From assembly GCA_009731375.1 (NCBI GenBank), contig BJOX01000172.1:628200-652268 (forward strand): a DNA stretch of 24,069 nt, given 5' to 3'. Numbering within the stretch: position 1 is the stretch's first letter; each line of letters opens with the position of its first letter. Source of the stretch: Paulinella micropora. Taxonomy: Eukaryota > Cercozoa > Imbricatea > Euglyphida. The position numbers and the translations under genes are program-made. Positions 9,515-18,376 of the stretch are shown here, in pieces. The notes beneath the pieces are model-generated. The model made no database searches. It was given only the letters and a program-made list of their open reading frames with translations, and was not told the origin of the DNA.

Positions 9515-9600
9515 TCGGCGGTAAAGTATTGCTCGGAGGCTACCAAAAGAGTCCAGATCAACATCTCCCGTACAACCGTGGCAGATATCTCTATAGCCTT
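9515..9600 (+). pseudogene. Degraded copy A of exon 5
   Basis: The order of landmarks matches exon 5: a TTGTTTACA remnant of the acceptor, TGCTCGGAGGC, GTCCAGATCAACATCT, GTGGCAGATATCT. The acceptor AG is gone. The pyrimidine-rich flank that follows (TTTTTCTTTCATATCCTCCCC) resembles the tract before exon 5, so exon and flank were duplicated together. About half of the positions differ by eye. Confidence 0.5.
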
Positions 9601-9754
9601 TTTCTTTCATATCCTCCCCCTTTCTTGCCTTTTGCAGCATCTACTTCCCCTTTCTTGCCGCTTTTCCCCATCGACTGCCCCTCTTTTGCTTTTTTCTCCC
9701 CTCGACCTCCCCTCTAGTCCCGGTTTCTCCCTTTTTGCACAGGTGCCGATTAAT

Positions 9755-10018
9755 TGCTTCCACCATCGCAAATTTTTTGGAAAAATAAGACATTTGGACC
9801 CGGCCCAAGTAGGATGGTCACTTGACTGTGAAAAGCAGTGGCTCATTGTGCTAGCCAGGGAATTTTTTTAGGCCATGGCTGGCACAATCGTGATGACGTG
9901 GCCATGGACTTGTGAACTTCCCAACTTTTTCGTGGCTATGATCACTTTCCACAGTCAAGTGACCACACTATTCGGGTCGGGTCCAAATGTCTTCCTTTTT
10001 CGATGTGGAGGAAATAAA
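9755..10018. mobile_element. Foldback (MITE-like) element
   Basis: Positions 9787-9835 and 9945-9993 are inverted copies of one 49-bp sequence (AAGACATTTGGACCC outward, TGGTCACTTGACTGTG inward) with about seven mismatches. Weaker complementarity continues outward (CCACCATCG against CGATGTGG) and inward (TGTGCTAGCCA against TGGCTGGCACA). The whole unit is about 260 bp with no coding capacity. This is the shape of a non-autonomous inverted-repeat element. A clear target-site duplication is not visible. Confidence 0.6.
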
Positions 10019-10035
10019 TAACGAAGCATCGACAC

Positions 10036-10096
10036 AATTCAATAGAACAGATCAAGAACTGCTGTGGAATTAATTGTCGCAGACCTCTCTATTGCC
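10036..10096 (+). pseudogene. Degraded copy B of exon 5
   Basis: Immediately right of the foldback element, GAACAGATCAAGAACTGCTG and GTCGCAGACCT match exon 5's GAACAAATCAAAATCTGCTG and GTCGCCGACCT. The 5' part (TTTTGCACAGGTGC, 9735-9748) lies left of the foldback element, as if the element had inserted into this copy. Confidence 0.45.
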
Positions 10097-10224
10097 TTCT
10101 TTTTCATACTACCCCATATACGACCCCTTCACTGCCTTTTTCTTCCATCTACTGCCCCCCCCCCCTTTTTTTTTCCCCGACTTCTTACCCGTTGATTGCC
10201 CTTTGATTCTTCCCTGGTTTGCAG

Positions 10225-10331
10225 AGGTCCTGAAACATCGCTCAGAAGGCGAAACATTAGAACAAATCAAAATCTGCTGCCAAGCAGTCGCCGACCTTGC
10301 TTTCCTCACCCGACTATGCACCGGCCCGGAG
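10225..10331 (+). CDS. Exon 5 of the RGS-domain gene
   Basis: This is one of the best exons in the window. A long C/T tract ends in CCCTGGTTTGCAG, and the exon closes at GAG before GTAAGA. After two bases that finish exon 4's codon it reads VLKHRSEGETLEQIKICC and ends LAFLTRLCTGPE, 35 codons in all, at phase 0. The peptide is helical and leucine/alanine-rich, like an armadillo-type or other alpha-solenoid segment, but I do not recognise the family. Three degraded copies (9515, 10036, 10543-10906) surround it; only this one has both splice sites and an unbroken frame. Confidence 0.6.
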
Positions 10332-10445
10332 GTAAGAGAATGGGAGAGAGAGAGAGAGAGAGAAGAGATTTTGTTTGCGTGTCAGTCTACCTAGCAGAGC
10401 TGGGAGATAGAGACATGGGTAAGACATCATATTGGCAGGCAGGTA

Positions 10446-10451
10446 GCTAGG

Positions 10452-10511
<60 letters not shown>

Positions 10512-10536
10512 CAGATAGATAGATAGATAGATAGAT
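10446..10536. repeat. (GATA)n tract
   Basis: About 90 bp of TAGA/GATA repeat after a short unique stretch (10360-10445). That stretch is echoed at 11060-11116 (CTAGCAGAGCTGGGAGAT against CTAGCAGAGGTGGGAGAT), so the duplication around exon 5 includes its downstream intron. Confidence 0.9.
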
Positions 10537-10542
10537 AGGACG

Positions 10543-10575
10543 AGATAAAGATCTGCTGTATAACAGTCGAAGACC

Positions 10576-10621
<46 letters not shown>

Positions 10622-10638
10622 GATCTATCTATCTATCG

Positions 10639-10702
<64 letters not shown>

Positions 10703-10707
10703 GTCTA

Positions 10708-10782
<75 letters not shown>

Positions 10783-10799
10783 GTCTATCTATCTATCTG

Positions 10800-10866
<67 letters not shown>

Positions 10867-10906
10867 CTCTCTCTCTCTCCTCTCGCGACTATGCCCCCAC
10901 CCGAAG
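10543..10906 (+). pseudogene. Copy D of exon 5, split by a CTAT microsatellite
   Basis: The left half GAGATAAAGATCTGCTG...GTCGAAGACCTCTA (10543-10577) matches exon 5's middle. The right half CGACTATGCCCCCACCCGAAG followed by GTAAAT (10886-10912) matches exon 5's 3' end and donor. Between them sit about 300 bp of (CTAT)n and (CT)n that exon 5 lacks. The microsatellite has grown, or been inserted, inside the exon copy and destroyed its frame. Confidence 0.6.
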
Positions 10907-10916
10907 GTAAATGAAT

Positions 10917-10927
10917 AGATAGATAGG

Positions 10928-10975
<48 letters not shown>

Positions 10976-11062
10976 CAGGTAAATGAATAGATAGATAGGT
11001 GAATAGATAGATAGGTAGCTAAAATTAGCTAGCTAAATAGTTAGGGTGGTAGGTAGTAGACT
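10917..11062. repeat. (GATA)n with AATGAATAGATAG variants
   Basis: GATA repeat that returns twice after GGTAAATGAATAGATAGATAGGT, so a short unit containing the old donor sequence has itself been repeated. Confidence 0.8.
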
Positions 11063-11120
11063 GTGTGCGTGTGTGTGTGTGTCTGTCAGTCAGTGTATCT
11101 AGCAGAGGTGGGAGATGCAC

Positions 11121-11121
<1 letters not shown>

Positions 11122-11185
<64 letters not shown>

Positions 11186-11222
11186 CCCACCTACCTACCT
11201 ACCTACCTACCTACCTACCTAC

Positions 11223-11300
<78 letters not shown>
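11122..11300. repeat. (CTAT)n with a central (CTAC)n block
   Basis: About 180 bp of tetranucleotide repeat. No gene. Confidence 0.95.
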
Positions 11301-11301
11301 G

Positions 11302-11720
11302 ATGTTGTGGGTGTGCTGGGCCCGTGGTGGGGTGCCTTATGTGTGCCTAGCCATACGCCTATGAGTCACATGCCGAAATAGCGACGGGAAGCACAATCCT
11401 GTTCCCTCAGGGTGCCCTTTCTCGCTTGTTGAGCCCGGAATAAAACCCACAGTGCTCTGTCGGTTTATACTAGACTGTCGAACAGTCTCGAAACTCCATC
11501 TGCTTACTGGGCCCTCTGTAATGGAGGTGGGAGCTCGTTCTGCAAGGGGCGCTTATGGAACGAGCCCTGGCCCCGCCTGGTACTAGGGAGCTTTGGTATC
11601 GCCTGTATCAGTCCCTTCCGTGCAAACATCACGGCTTAGCTGGGCATCGGGTTAATACTTTACCCACAGACTTCCTTGGTTGACGAAATCAGAAGCTCCT
11701 TTTTTCTGACATTAGTCGAT
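11302..11720. repeat. Complex island, probable interspersed repeat
   Basis: About 420 bp of non-simple sequence between CTAT tracts. It contains CCCGGAATAAAACCCAC, a small palindrome ACTGTCGAACAGT, a GAGCTCGTTCTGC...GGAACGAGCCC inverted pair (about 11531-11566), and GGCATCGGGTTAATACTTTACCC. All frames are broken by stops and I find no splice chain through it. The look is that of a truncated retroposon or 3' untranslated fragment, but I cannot name it. Confidence 0.4.
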
Positions 11721-11724
11721 ATCT

Positions 11725-11846
11725 CATCTATCTATCTACCTATCTACCTACCTACCTACCTACCTACCTACCTACCTACCTATCTACCTACCTACCTACC
11801 CTACCTACCCTACCTACCCTACCTACCTACCTACCTATCTCTCTAT
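11725..11846. repeat. (CTAC)n tract
   Basis: CTAC repeat with CCTAC interruptions, serving as the pyrimidine-rich stretch ahead of exon 6. Confidence 0.9.
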
Positions 11847-11850
11847 GTAG

Positions 11851-11889
11851 CTGGGGCAGCACAAAAAGGACTTGATCGCAACCTTGATG
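11851..11889 (+). CDS. Exon 6 of the RGS-domain gene (13 codons)
   Basis: The acceptor CTCTATGTAG is followed by LGQHKKDLIATLM, and then by a GTCTAT donor that is the first unit of the next CTAT tract. Both borders are phase 0. Joined between exons 5 and 7 it reads across ...LCTGPE, LGQHKKDLIATLM, NIASHPDVRRHL..., a continuous helical stretch. That continuity is the main reason to believe so small an exon. There is no other evidence of function. Confidence 0.45.
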
Positions 11890-11890
11890 G

Positions 11891-11938
<48 letters not shown>

Positions 11939-12086
11939 CCTACCTACCTACCCACCCACCCACCCACCTACCCACTTACCTACCTACCTACCTACCCACC
12001 CACCCAGCCACTTACCTACCTACCTACCTACCTACCTACCCACCCACCTACACCTACCTACCTACCTACCTACCCACCTACCTCCC

Positions 12087-12118
<32 letters not shown>

Positions 12119-12230
12119 NNNNNNNNNNTACCTACCTACTCACCTACCCCGCCACCCACACACCTACCCACTTACCTACCTACCTACCTACCGACCACCC
12201 ACCCACCTACCTACCTACCTACCGACCTAC
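11890..12230. repeat. (CTAT)n/(CTAC)n/(CCAC)n with poly-C and a 10-N gap
   Basis: Tetranucleotide tract interrupted by about 31 C residues (12088-12118) and ten N (12119-12128). The tract resumes on the far side. No gene. Confidence 0.9.
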
Positions 12231-12232
12231 AG

Positions 12233-12391
12233 AACATCGCCAGCCATCCGGACGTTCGCCGCCATCTCTCTCTAGACGCCCATCTTGTCCCCCCCTTCTC
12301 CTCTCCACCCGCCTTTTCCACTCCCTCTTTTCCCTCCCAGTCTTCCCCTTCTCCTTCCCGGCGGAAAGCGTGCGCTTTTTCTGGTTGTAAG
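12233..12391 (+). CDS. Exon 7 of the RGS-domain gene
   Basis: The acceptor CGACCTACAG opens a 53-codon frame with no stop that closes at AAG before GTCTCC. It is phase 0 at both ends. The first part, NIASHPDVRRHLSLDAHL, looks like the end of a helical repeat. The rest is Ser/Pro-rich and ends RRKACAFSGCK, so a flexible linker seems likely. This is the longest phase 0 exon in the chain. The Ser/Pro part is pyrimidine-rich, so some of it could instead be intronic pyrimidine, but the ordered first half and clean borders favour an exon. Confidence 0.5.
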
Positions 12392-12392
12392 G

Positions 12393-12393
<1 letters not shown>

Positions 12394-12448
<55 letters not shown>

Positions 12449-12477
12449 CTTCTTTGTACTTATGAACTAGGATCTTC

Positions 12478-12508
<31 letters not shown>

Positions 12509-12594
12509 CTCTCTCTCTCTCTCTCTCTGTCTGTGTAGCTATCTATCTATCTATCTATCTATCTCTCTCTCTCTCTCTCTCTCTGTCTGTGTAG

Positions 12595-12633
<39 letters not shown>

Positions 12634-12897
12634 CCTACCTACCTGCCTACCTACCTACCTACACCTACCTACCTATCTATACTGGCAGGTGGAGCGAGTA
12701 GTGAATTCATAGTGTACCACACAGCAGCACCTACCTACCTACACCTCTTACTTGCTTGCTTGCTTGCTTGCTTACTTGCTGGCTTCCTTGCTTACTTCCT
12801 TGCTTACTTCCTGACTTGTTTAATTTACTGACTGACTGACTTACTTACTTACTTACCTACTTACCTACTTACTTACTTACCTACCTATCTATCCTGG
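12394..12897. repeat. CT, CTAT, CTAC and CTTACTTG repeats
   Basis: CT microsatellite; a tandem pair of CTATCT...GTCTGTGTAGCTATCT units (about 12480-12605); CTAC repeats; and a CTTG/CTTAC tract at 12750-12890. One exon 8 fragment lies within it at 12689-12731. Confidence 0.9.
12689..12731 (+). pseudogene. Truncated copy of exon 8 with a stop
   Basis: It keeps the ACTGGCAG acceptor and GTGGAGCGAGTAGTGAATTC but reads TAG eight codons in, where exon 8 has CAT. It then dissolves into CTAC repeat after ACACAGCAGCA. It is a non-coding duplicate. Confidence 0.65.
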
Positions 12898-12900
12898 CAG

Positions 12901-13014
12901 GTGGAGCGAGTGGTCAATTCACATTGTACCACACAGCAGCAGCTACAAGAATCTTACTCTACCTGGATTTACTGTCGCGCACACCATACAGAAAGGCTAA
13001 CAGCACTGTCAAGG
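12901..13014 (+). CDS. Exon 8 of the RGS-domain gene (start of RGS domain)
   Basis: The acceptor TATCCTGGCAG precedes 38 open codons ending at AGG before GTACAC; both borders are phase 0. The exon includes ESYSTWIYCRAHHTERL and ends TALSR, which runs in frame into APVLSEYLKWF of exon 9. That order suits the short first helices of an RGS domain. Two other copies flank it (12689-12731 and 13102-13295), one with a stop and one split by a TAA/TAG microsatellite, so this is the only intact one. Confidence 0.55.
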
Positions 13015-13101
13015 GTACACTCATACATACACACATACATACACACTCCCCTTCCCCCCCTTCCCTCCCTTTCCCTTCCCCCAACACACACACACACACA
13101 C

Positions 13102-13170
13102 CAAGAATCTTACTCCACCTGGATTTACTCTCGATAATAATAATAATAATAATAATAATGATAGTAGTAT

Positions 13171-13244
<74 letters not shown>

Positions 13245-13295
13245 ACAATAATAGTAATGCGCGCTTCATTCAGAAAGGCTAACGGCACGTCAAGG
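13102..13295 (+). pseudogene. Copy of exon 8 split by (TAA)n/(TAG)n
   Basis: CAAGAATCTTACTCCACCTG through TACTCTCG (13102-13133) matches the middle of exon 8. Then come about 125 bp of TAA, TAG and TAT repeat. The exon then resumes with GCGC...CAGAAAGGCTAACGGCA and CAAGG before GTACAC. The junction falls inside the codon context TACTGTCG|CGCAC of exon 8. One base is also lost near the 3' end. The donor survives. Confidence 0.65.
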
Positions 13296-13528
13296 GTACA
13301 CATATACATACACACTCCCCTTTCCCCCCCTCCTCCCCTCGCACACAATACACACGCACGCATGTACACACAGACTCACAAACCAACCCCTGATGCACAC
13401 ACACACACACACACACGTAGAGGCGTTCGGTTGTGTGTGTGTGTGTGTTTGTTTGTTTGTTTGTTTTTTTTTTGGGGGGGGGGGGGGGGCAATGTCAGCT
13501 CTAGTCATTTCTCTTCTTCCTTCTTCAG

Positions 13529-13680
13529 GCTCCCGTGCTATCGGAGTACTTGAAATGGTTCGACACAGTGAAAGCTCGGGCGCTGTTCGTTCACTTCTGG
13601 CTGGACCTGGCCGAGTCTCGCTGCTGCGTAGACGCCTTGACTAAGGACGACATCCACCTGCCGTCGGCAGAGGAGCCTTG
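13529..13680 (+). CDS. Exon 9 of the RGS-domain gene (FWL segment)
   Basis: A strong acceptor (TTCTCTTCTTCCTTCTTCAG) is followed by 50 open codons and two bases, with a GTGCAT donor. The frame contains VLSEYLKWF and FVHFWLDLAESR. RGS domains carry an L..F/Y hydrophobic helix followed about fifteen residues later by a conserved FW..[AVE]E.F-type motif, and FHFWLD.AES fits well. The first RGS domain of AKAP10 has a similar FWLEAES-type motif as I recall it. The end, HLPSAEEP, leads into exon 10 through a TG|G tryptophan codon. Codon use is GC-rich at third positions, unlike the flanking repeats. Confidence 0.65.
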
Positions 13681-13685
13681 GTGCA

Positions 13686-13689
<4 letters not shown>

Positions 13690-13752
<63 letters not shown>

Positions 13753-13796
13753 CCTTGGTGCATTCTTTCTCTGTGTTTCTGTCTTTCTGTGTGTGT

Positions 13797-13834
<38 letters not shown>

Positions 13835-13947
13835 GTGTGGTGTATGTGTGTGTGTGTGTGTGTGTGTCTCTCTCTCTCTCTCTCTCTCTCTAACGTGAAC
13901 AAATATGATATTATACACACCTGCCCTCAGAAGAGGAACCTTGGTTT

Positions 13948-14010
<63 letters not shown>

Positions 14011-14174
14011 GTCTATCTATCTATCTGTCTATCTGTCTGTGTCTGTCTATCTGCCTATCTATCCATCTGTCTGTCTCTTTGTCTGTATGCATGTTTACAA
14101 CTCTGTCTATCTGTCGATCTATCTCATCTGTCTATCTGTCGATCTATCCATTAGTCTGTATACATCTCTGTTTG

Positions 14175-14206
<32 letters not shown>

Positions 14207-14208
14207 CC

Positions 14209-14254
<46 letters not shown>

Positions 14255-14266
14255 TCTCTCTCTCTA
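13690..14266. repeat. CT, TG and CTAT repeats with two echoes of the exon 9 end
   Basis: Simple repeats carry two partial copies of the exon 9 3' border: GAGCCTTG with GTGCATTC (13750-13765), and ACCTGCCCTCAGAAGAGG to CCTTG with GTTTTC (about 13918-13948). The second still reads LPSEEEPW. The terminal CT repeat serves as the polypyrimidine tract of exon 10. Confidence 0.85.
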
Positions 14267-14267
14267 G

Positions 14268-14332
14268 GGATGAAACATGTTCCTTGCTACAGTATCATGT
14301 AGCCTGTCGTCGTACCGCCCTCGTCATGCTAG
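14268..14332 (+). CDS. Exon 10 of the RGS-domain gene
   Basis: (CT)n ending CTCTAG gives an acceptor, and GTAAAT is the donor. The first G completes the tryptophan codon left by exon 9 (phase 2). Then come 21 open codons, DETCSLLQYHVACRRTALV plus two more, and one leftover base (phase 1). The other two frames contain stops, so the phase fit is informative. This would be an insert between the fourth and fifth RGS helices, where AKAP10-type domains are known to carry long insertions. Confidence 0.5.
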
Positions 14333-14333
14333 G

Positions 14334-14337
<4 letters not shown>

Positions 14338-14405
<68 letters not shown>

Positions 14406-14488
14406 NNNNNNNNNNNNNNNNNNNNNNNNNNNNNNNNNNNNNNNNNNNNNNNNNNNNNNNNNNNNNNNNNNNNNNNNNNNNNNNNNNN

Positions 14489-14540
<52 letters not shown>
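14338..14540. repeat. (CT)n interrupted by an 83-N gap
   Basis: CT microsatellite on both sides of N at 14406-14488. Confidence 0.95.
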
Positions 14541-14542
<2 letters not shown>

Positions 14543-14578
14543 CTCGATCAATCTACATATCTATCTCCTCATATATAG

Positions 14579-14639
14579 CATCCCTGTACGCGTTGGAGTC
14601 TATTCTACTTTGGAAAGCCCTACCAAACCCCACTAGCCG
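14579..14639 (+). CDS. Exon 11 of the RGS-domain gene
   Basis: The acceptor CCTCATATATAG is followed by 61 bp reading SLYALESILLWKALPNPTS. The donor is GTCCAA. It opens with two bases that complete exon 10's codon (GCA, phase 1) and closes with CG, which completes with the C of exon 12 (CGC, phase 2). So it bridges two otherwise incompatible phases, which is good support. Its 3' two-thirds recur five more times downstream, each between CT repeats. Confidence 0.5.
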
Positions 14640-14676
14640 GTCCAACTCTCTCTCTCTTTCTCTCTCTCTCTCTCTT

Positions 14677-15161
<485 letters not shown>

Positions 15162-15265
15162 GTCTCTCTCTCTCTCTCTCTCTCAAATCCTTGATACGAT
15201 AGAGAAAAAAAAGGGGGGGGGGTGGTAAACGATGGGACTTCAATCTTTGTGTGTGTGTGTGCGTG

Positions 15266-15566
15266 TGTGTAACTAACTGACTGACTAACTAAGTAACTAA
15301 CTAACTAACTGACTAACTAACCAACCAACCAACTAACTGCTAACTAAGTAACCAACCAACCAACCAACTAATTAACTGACTAACTAACTTACTAACGAAC
15401 CAACCAACCAACCAACCAACCAACTAACTAACTAACCGACTCACTGACTAAACTTTGTGTGTGTGTGTGTGTGCGTGTCGCGCCATCTTCAAGCGCTACT
15501 TCTCGCCCCAAGTGTTACTAACTAACTAACTAACCAACCAACTAACTAACTAACTAACTGACTAAA
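15266..15566. repeat. (AACT)n/(AACC)n tract with TG repeats
   Basis: AACTAACT, GACTGACT and CCAACCAA tetranucleotides, with a TG repeat and the partial exon 12 copy inside. Confidence 0.9.
15475..15514 (+). pseudogene. Partial copy of exon 12
   Basis: GCGCCATCTTCAAGCGCTAC through CCCCAAGTG repeats the core of exon 12 with one base change, so it reads RYFSPQV where exon 12 reads RYFWPQV. There is no AG acceptor before it and the AACT repeat follows at once. The Ser-Pro here is closer to the usual RGS helix ending (Y-I/L-S-P) than the Trp-Pro of the intact exon. Confidence 0.6.
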
Positions 15567-15621
15567 CTTTGCTTTGCTTTGTGTGTGTGTGTGTGTGTGT
15601 GTGTGTCTGTGTGTTGTCTAG

Positions 15622-15767
15622 CGTGTCTCGCTGTCGCGCCATCTTCAAGCGCTACTTCTGGCCCCAAGTGGACCCGGACAGAGGACAGAGCCGGGCCGTC
15701 TGGCCCTCAGTGGACCCGGACAGAGGACAGGGCCGGGCCGGCTGGAAAAAAACGGCATCCTTTATCG
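15622..15767 (+). CDS. Exon 12 of the RGS-domain gene (AIFKRYF helix)
   Basis: The acceptor is GTTGTCTAG. The single C completes the codon from exon 11, and the frame reads VSRCRAIFKRYFWPQVDPD. In RGS domains a helix of the form A..IF.KY[IL]SP follows the FW motif, and this fits. Two ends are possible. A short form stops at CAA before GTGGAC (15667, phase 0, joining exon 14 directly). A long form runs to 15767 before GTCCCG (phase 1, joining exon 13). The long form contains a 42-bp tandem duplication of GTGGACCCGGACAGAGGACA (15668 and 15710). Confidence 0.5.
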
Positions 15768-15779
15768 GTCCCGCCTATG

Positions 15780-15924
15780 CCTATATTTGTTTATTTATTT
15801 TTTACCTATTTATTTTATCCATATCTACTAGCTATATCTAAAAACCCGGACGCACACGGCCGGCCGGGTGGGAAAATTTGGCATATATCTATCTTTCTAT
15901 CTTTTCTATCTATCTATCTATCTG

Positions 15925-15978
<54 letters not shown>

Positions 15979-16265
15979 GTTTAGCGGTCCGGCCTATATA
16001 TATACATATACATGTATATCCGTATCTATTTCTTTCGCTTAGTGGTCCGATCTATGCCTTTGTCCGTATTTATATCTATGTTGATATTCGTATGTACAAT
16101 CTTGACCTGTACCTATTAACATATATCTATATCTATATCTATATCTTTATATTTACATCTATAATCTACATCTATAATCTATATCTATATCTATATCTAT
16201 ATCTACATCTATACCTATACCTCTACCTGTACTTATATCCGTTTCTATTTTTTTTATCTGTATCC
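15780..16265. repeat. AT-rich, (TATC)n and GGTCC-flanked repeats
   Basis: TATC repeats with three echoes of the exon 12 border, of the type GGTCC[CG]GCCTAT (about 15768, 15987 and 16046), and a TATATC tract. Apart from these, no gene. Confidence 0.75.
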
Positions 16266-16357
16266 ATGTCCATATCCATATCAAGGTCCGGACCCGACGG
16301 ACCACAAGGCGAAAGACCGGAGCGCAGAAAATGTCCATATCCATGTCCCCAACCAAG

Positions 16358-16515
16358 AGACCGGAGCGCAGAAAACTGGCCGCTCGCCCGGCAGGAGGCG
16401 CCGGTCCAGCCACAAAGGCAAGGGCGGCCATTCCGGCTCGCGGAGCCGCACGGGTTCGCAGTCACAAGCGCAAGCTGCGGACGCCTCAGTCAAGACATTG
16501 CAGCCCGAACTCCTG
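16358..16515 (+). CDS. Exon 13 candidate: basic Ser/Arg/Gly-rich insert
   Basis: The acceptor CCCCAACCAAG is followed by two bases finishing exon 12's long-form codon (GAG), then 52 open codons to CTG before GTCTAG. Phase is 1 to 0, so it joins exon 14 in frame. The frame includes GRRRRSSHKGKGGHSGSR and ends ASVKTLQPELL. A basic, serine-rich, disordered insert is likely, and third positions are rich in G/C. A second frame of the same DNA is also open but does not fit the phase. Its 5' end (AGACCGGAGCGCAGAAAA) is duplicated at 16314-16331. Confidence 0.4.
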
Positions 16516-16539
16516 GTCTAGTTATTTTCTTTTCTTGTC

Positions 16540-18275
16540 TCTTGTCTGAATTTTTGTTTTGTCTGGTACAGTCTTTTTTTTCTGTCTGGTCTGTCTTATT
16601 TTGTCTGTTTTCACTTGTCTGTCTTACCTTTGTCTGTCTTAACTGGTCTGTCCTGGTTTGTCTGTCTTGTCTGTCCTGACCTTATCTGCCTTGTCTGTCA
16701 TGGCCTGTTCTGTCTGGTCTGTCTGGTCTGTCTTGTCTGTCCTGTCTGCCTTGTCTGTCATGGCCTGTTCTGTCTTATCTGTCTTGTCTGTCTTGTCTTT
16801 CCTGGCCTTGTCTGCTTGTCTGTCATGGCCTGTTCTGTCTTATCTGTTTTGTCTGTCTTGTCTGTCTTGTCTGCCTCGTCTTCCTTGTCTGGCATGGCCT
16901 GTTCTGTCTTGTCTGTCTTGTCTGTCTTGTCTTTCCTGGCCTTGTCTGCCTTGTCTGTCATGGCCTGTTCTGTCTTGTCTGTCCTGTCTGTCTTGTCTGT
17001 CTGGTCTGTCCTGGTCTTGTCTGCCTTGTCTGCCTTGTCTGTCATAGCCTGTTCTGTCTTGTCTGTCTTGTCTGTCTTGTCTGTCCTGGCCCTGTCTGCC
17101 TTGTCTGTCATATCCTGTTCTGTCTTGTCTGTCTTGTCTGTCTGTCTGGTCTGTCTTGTCTGTCCTGACCGTCTGCCTGGTCTGTCATACCCTGTTCTGT
17201 CTGGTCTGTCTGGTCTGTCTTGTCTGTCTTGTCTGTTCTGGCCTTGTCTGTCATGGCCTGTTCTGTCTTGTCTGTCTTGTCTGTCTTGTCTGCCTTGTCT
17301 GTCATAGCCTATTCTGTCTTATCTGTCTGGTCGGTCTTGTCTGTCTTGTCTGTCCTGTCTTGTCTGCCTTGTCTGTCATGGCCTGTTCTGTCTTGGCTGT
17401 CTTGTCTGTCTTGTCTTTATTGGTCTTGTCTGCCTTTTCTGTCATAGCCTGTTCTGTCTTATCTGTCTTGTCTGCCTTGTCTGTCATAGCCTGTTCTGTC
17501 TTGTTTGTCTGGTCTGTCTGGTCTATTTTGTCTGTCCTGGCCTTGTCTGCCTTGTCTGTCATGGCCTGTTCTGTCTTGTCTGTCTTGTCTGTCCTGGTCT
17601 TGTCTGCCTTGTCTGTCATGGCCTGTTCTGTCTTATCTGTCTTGTCTGTCTTGTCTGTCTTGTCTGTCATATCATATCCTGTTCTGTCTTGTCTGTCTTG
17701 TCTGTCTGGTCTGTCTTGTCTGTCCTGGCCGTATACCTGGTCTGTCATACCCTGTTCTGTCTGGTCTGTCTGGTCTGTCTTGTCTGTCTTGTCTGTCCTG
17801 GCCTTGTCTGTCATGGCCTGTTCTGTCTGGTGTGTCTTGTCTGTCTTGTCTACCTTGTCTGTCATAGCCTATTCTGTCTTATCTGTCTGGTCGGTCTTGT
17901 CTGCCTTGTCTGTCCTGTCTTGTCTGCCTTGTCTGTCATGGCCTGTTCTGTTTCGTCTGTCTTGTCTGTCTTGTCTTTATTGGTCTTGTCTGCCTTTTCT
18001 GTCATGGCCTGTTCTGTCTTATCTGTCTTGTCTGCCTTGTCTGTCATAGCCTGTTCTGTCTTGTTTGTCTGGTCTGTCTTGTCTATTTTGTCTGTCCTGG
18101 CCTTGTCTGCCTTGTCTGTCATGTTCTGTCTTATCTGTCTTGTCTGTCTTGTCTGGTCTGTCCTGGTCTTGTCTGCCTTGTCTGTCATGGCCTGTTCTGT
18201 CTTGTCTGTCTGTCTTCTTAACTTGTCTGTCTGATCTGTCTTGTCTGTCTTGTCTGTCTCCTCAGTACACGCTGT
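16540..18275. repeat. 1.7-kb TGTCTGTCT minisatellite with 560-bp higher-order period
   Basis: Built of CTTGTCTGTC pentamer/decamer units with recurring GTCATGGCCTGTTCTGTC. Two landmarks show a larger unit: CCTGGTCTGTCATACCCTG at 17176 and 17736, and GTCTATTTTG at 17521 and 18081, both 560 bp apart. Open frames on both strands (Leu/Ser/Val on +, Thr/Asp/Lys on -) follow from the repeat lacking stop codons. There is no acceptor or donor chain through it. Confidence 0.9.
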
Positions 18276-18317
18276 CTTCCTTTGTCTTGTCCGTCTTGAA
18301 TGTTTTTGTTTTGTCTG

Positions 18318-18318
18318 T

Positions 18319-18376
<58 letters not shown>

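Noticed and set aside
11302-11720. Coding segment of a reverse transcriptase
   Set aside because: All frames are interrupted and no conserved motif is visible.
16615-18234. Open frames of Leu/Ser/Val/Cys (+) and Thr/Asp/Lys (-) across the TGTC minisatellite
   Set aside because: The 5- and 10-bp units lack stops in several frames. Repeat period, not selection for a protein, accounts for them.
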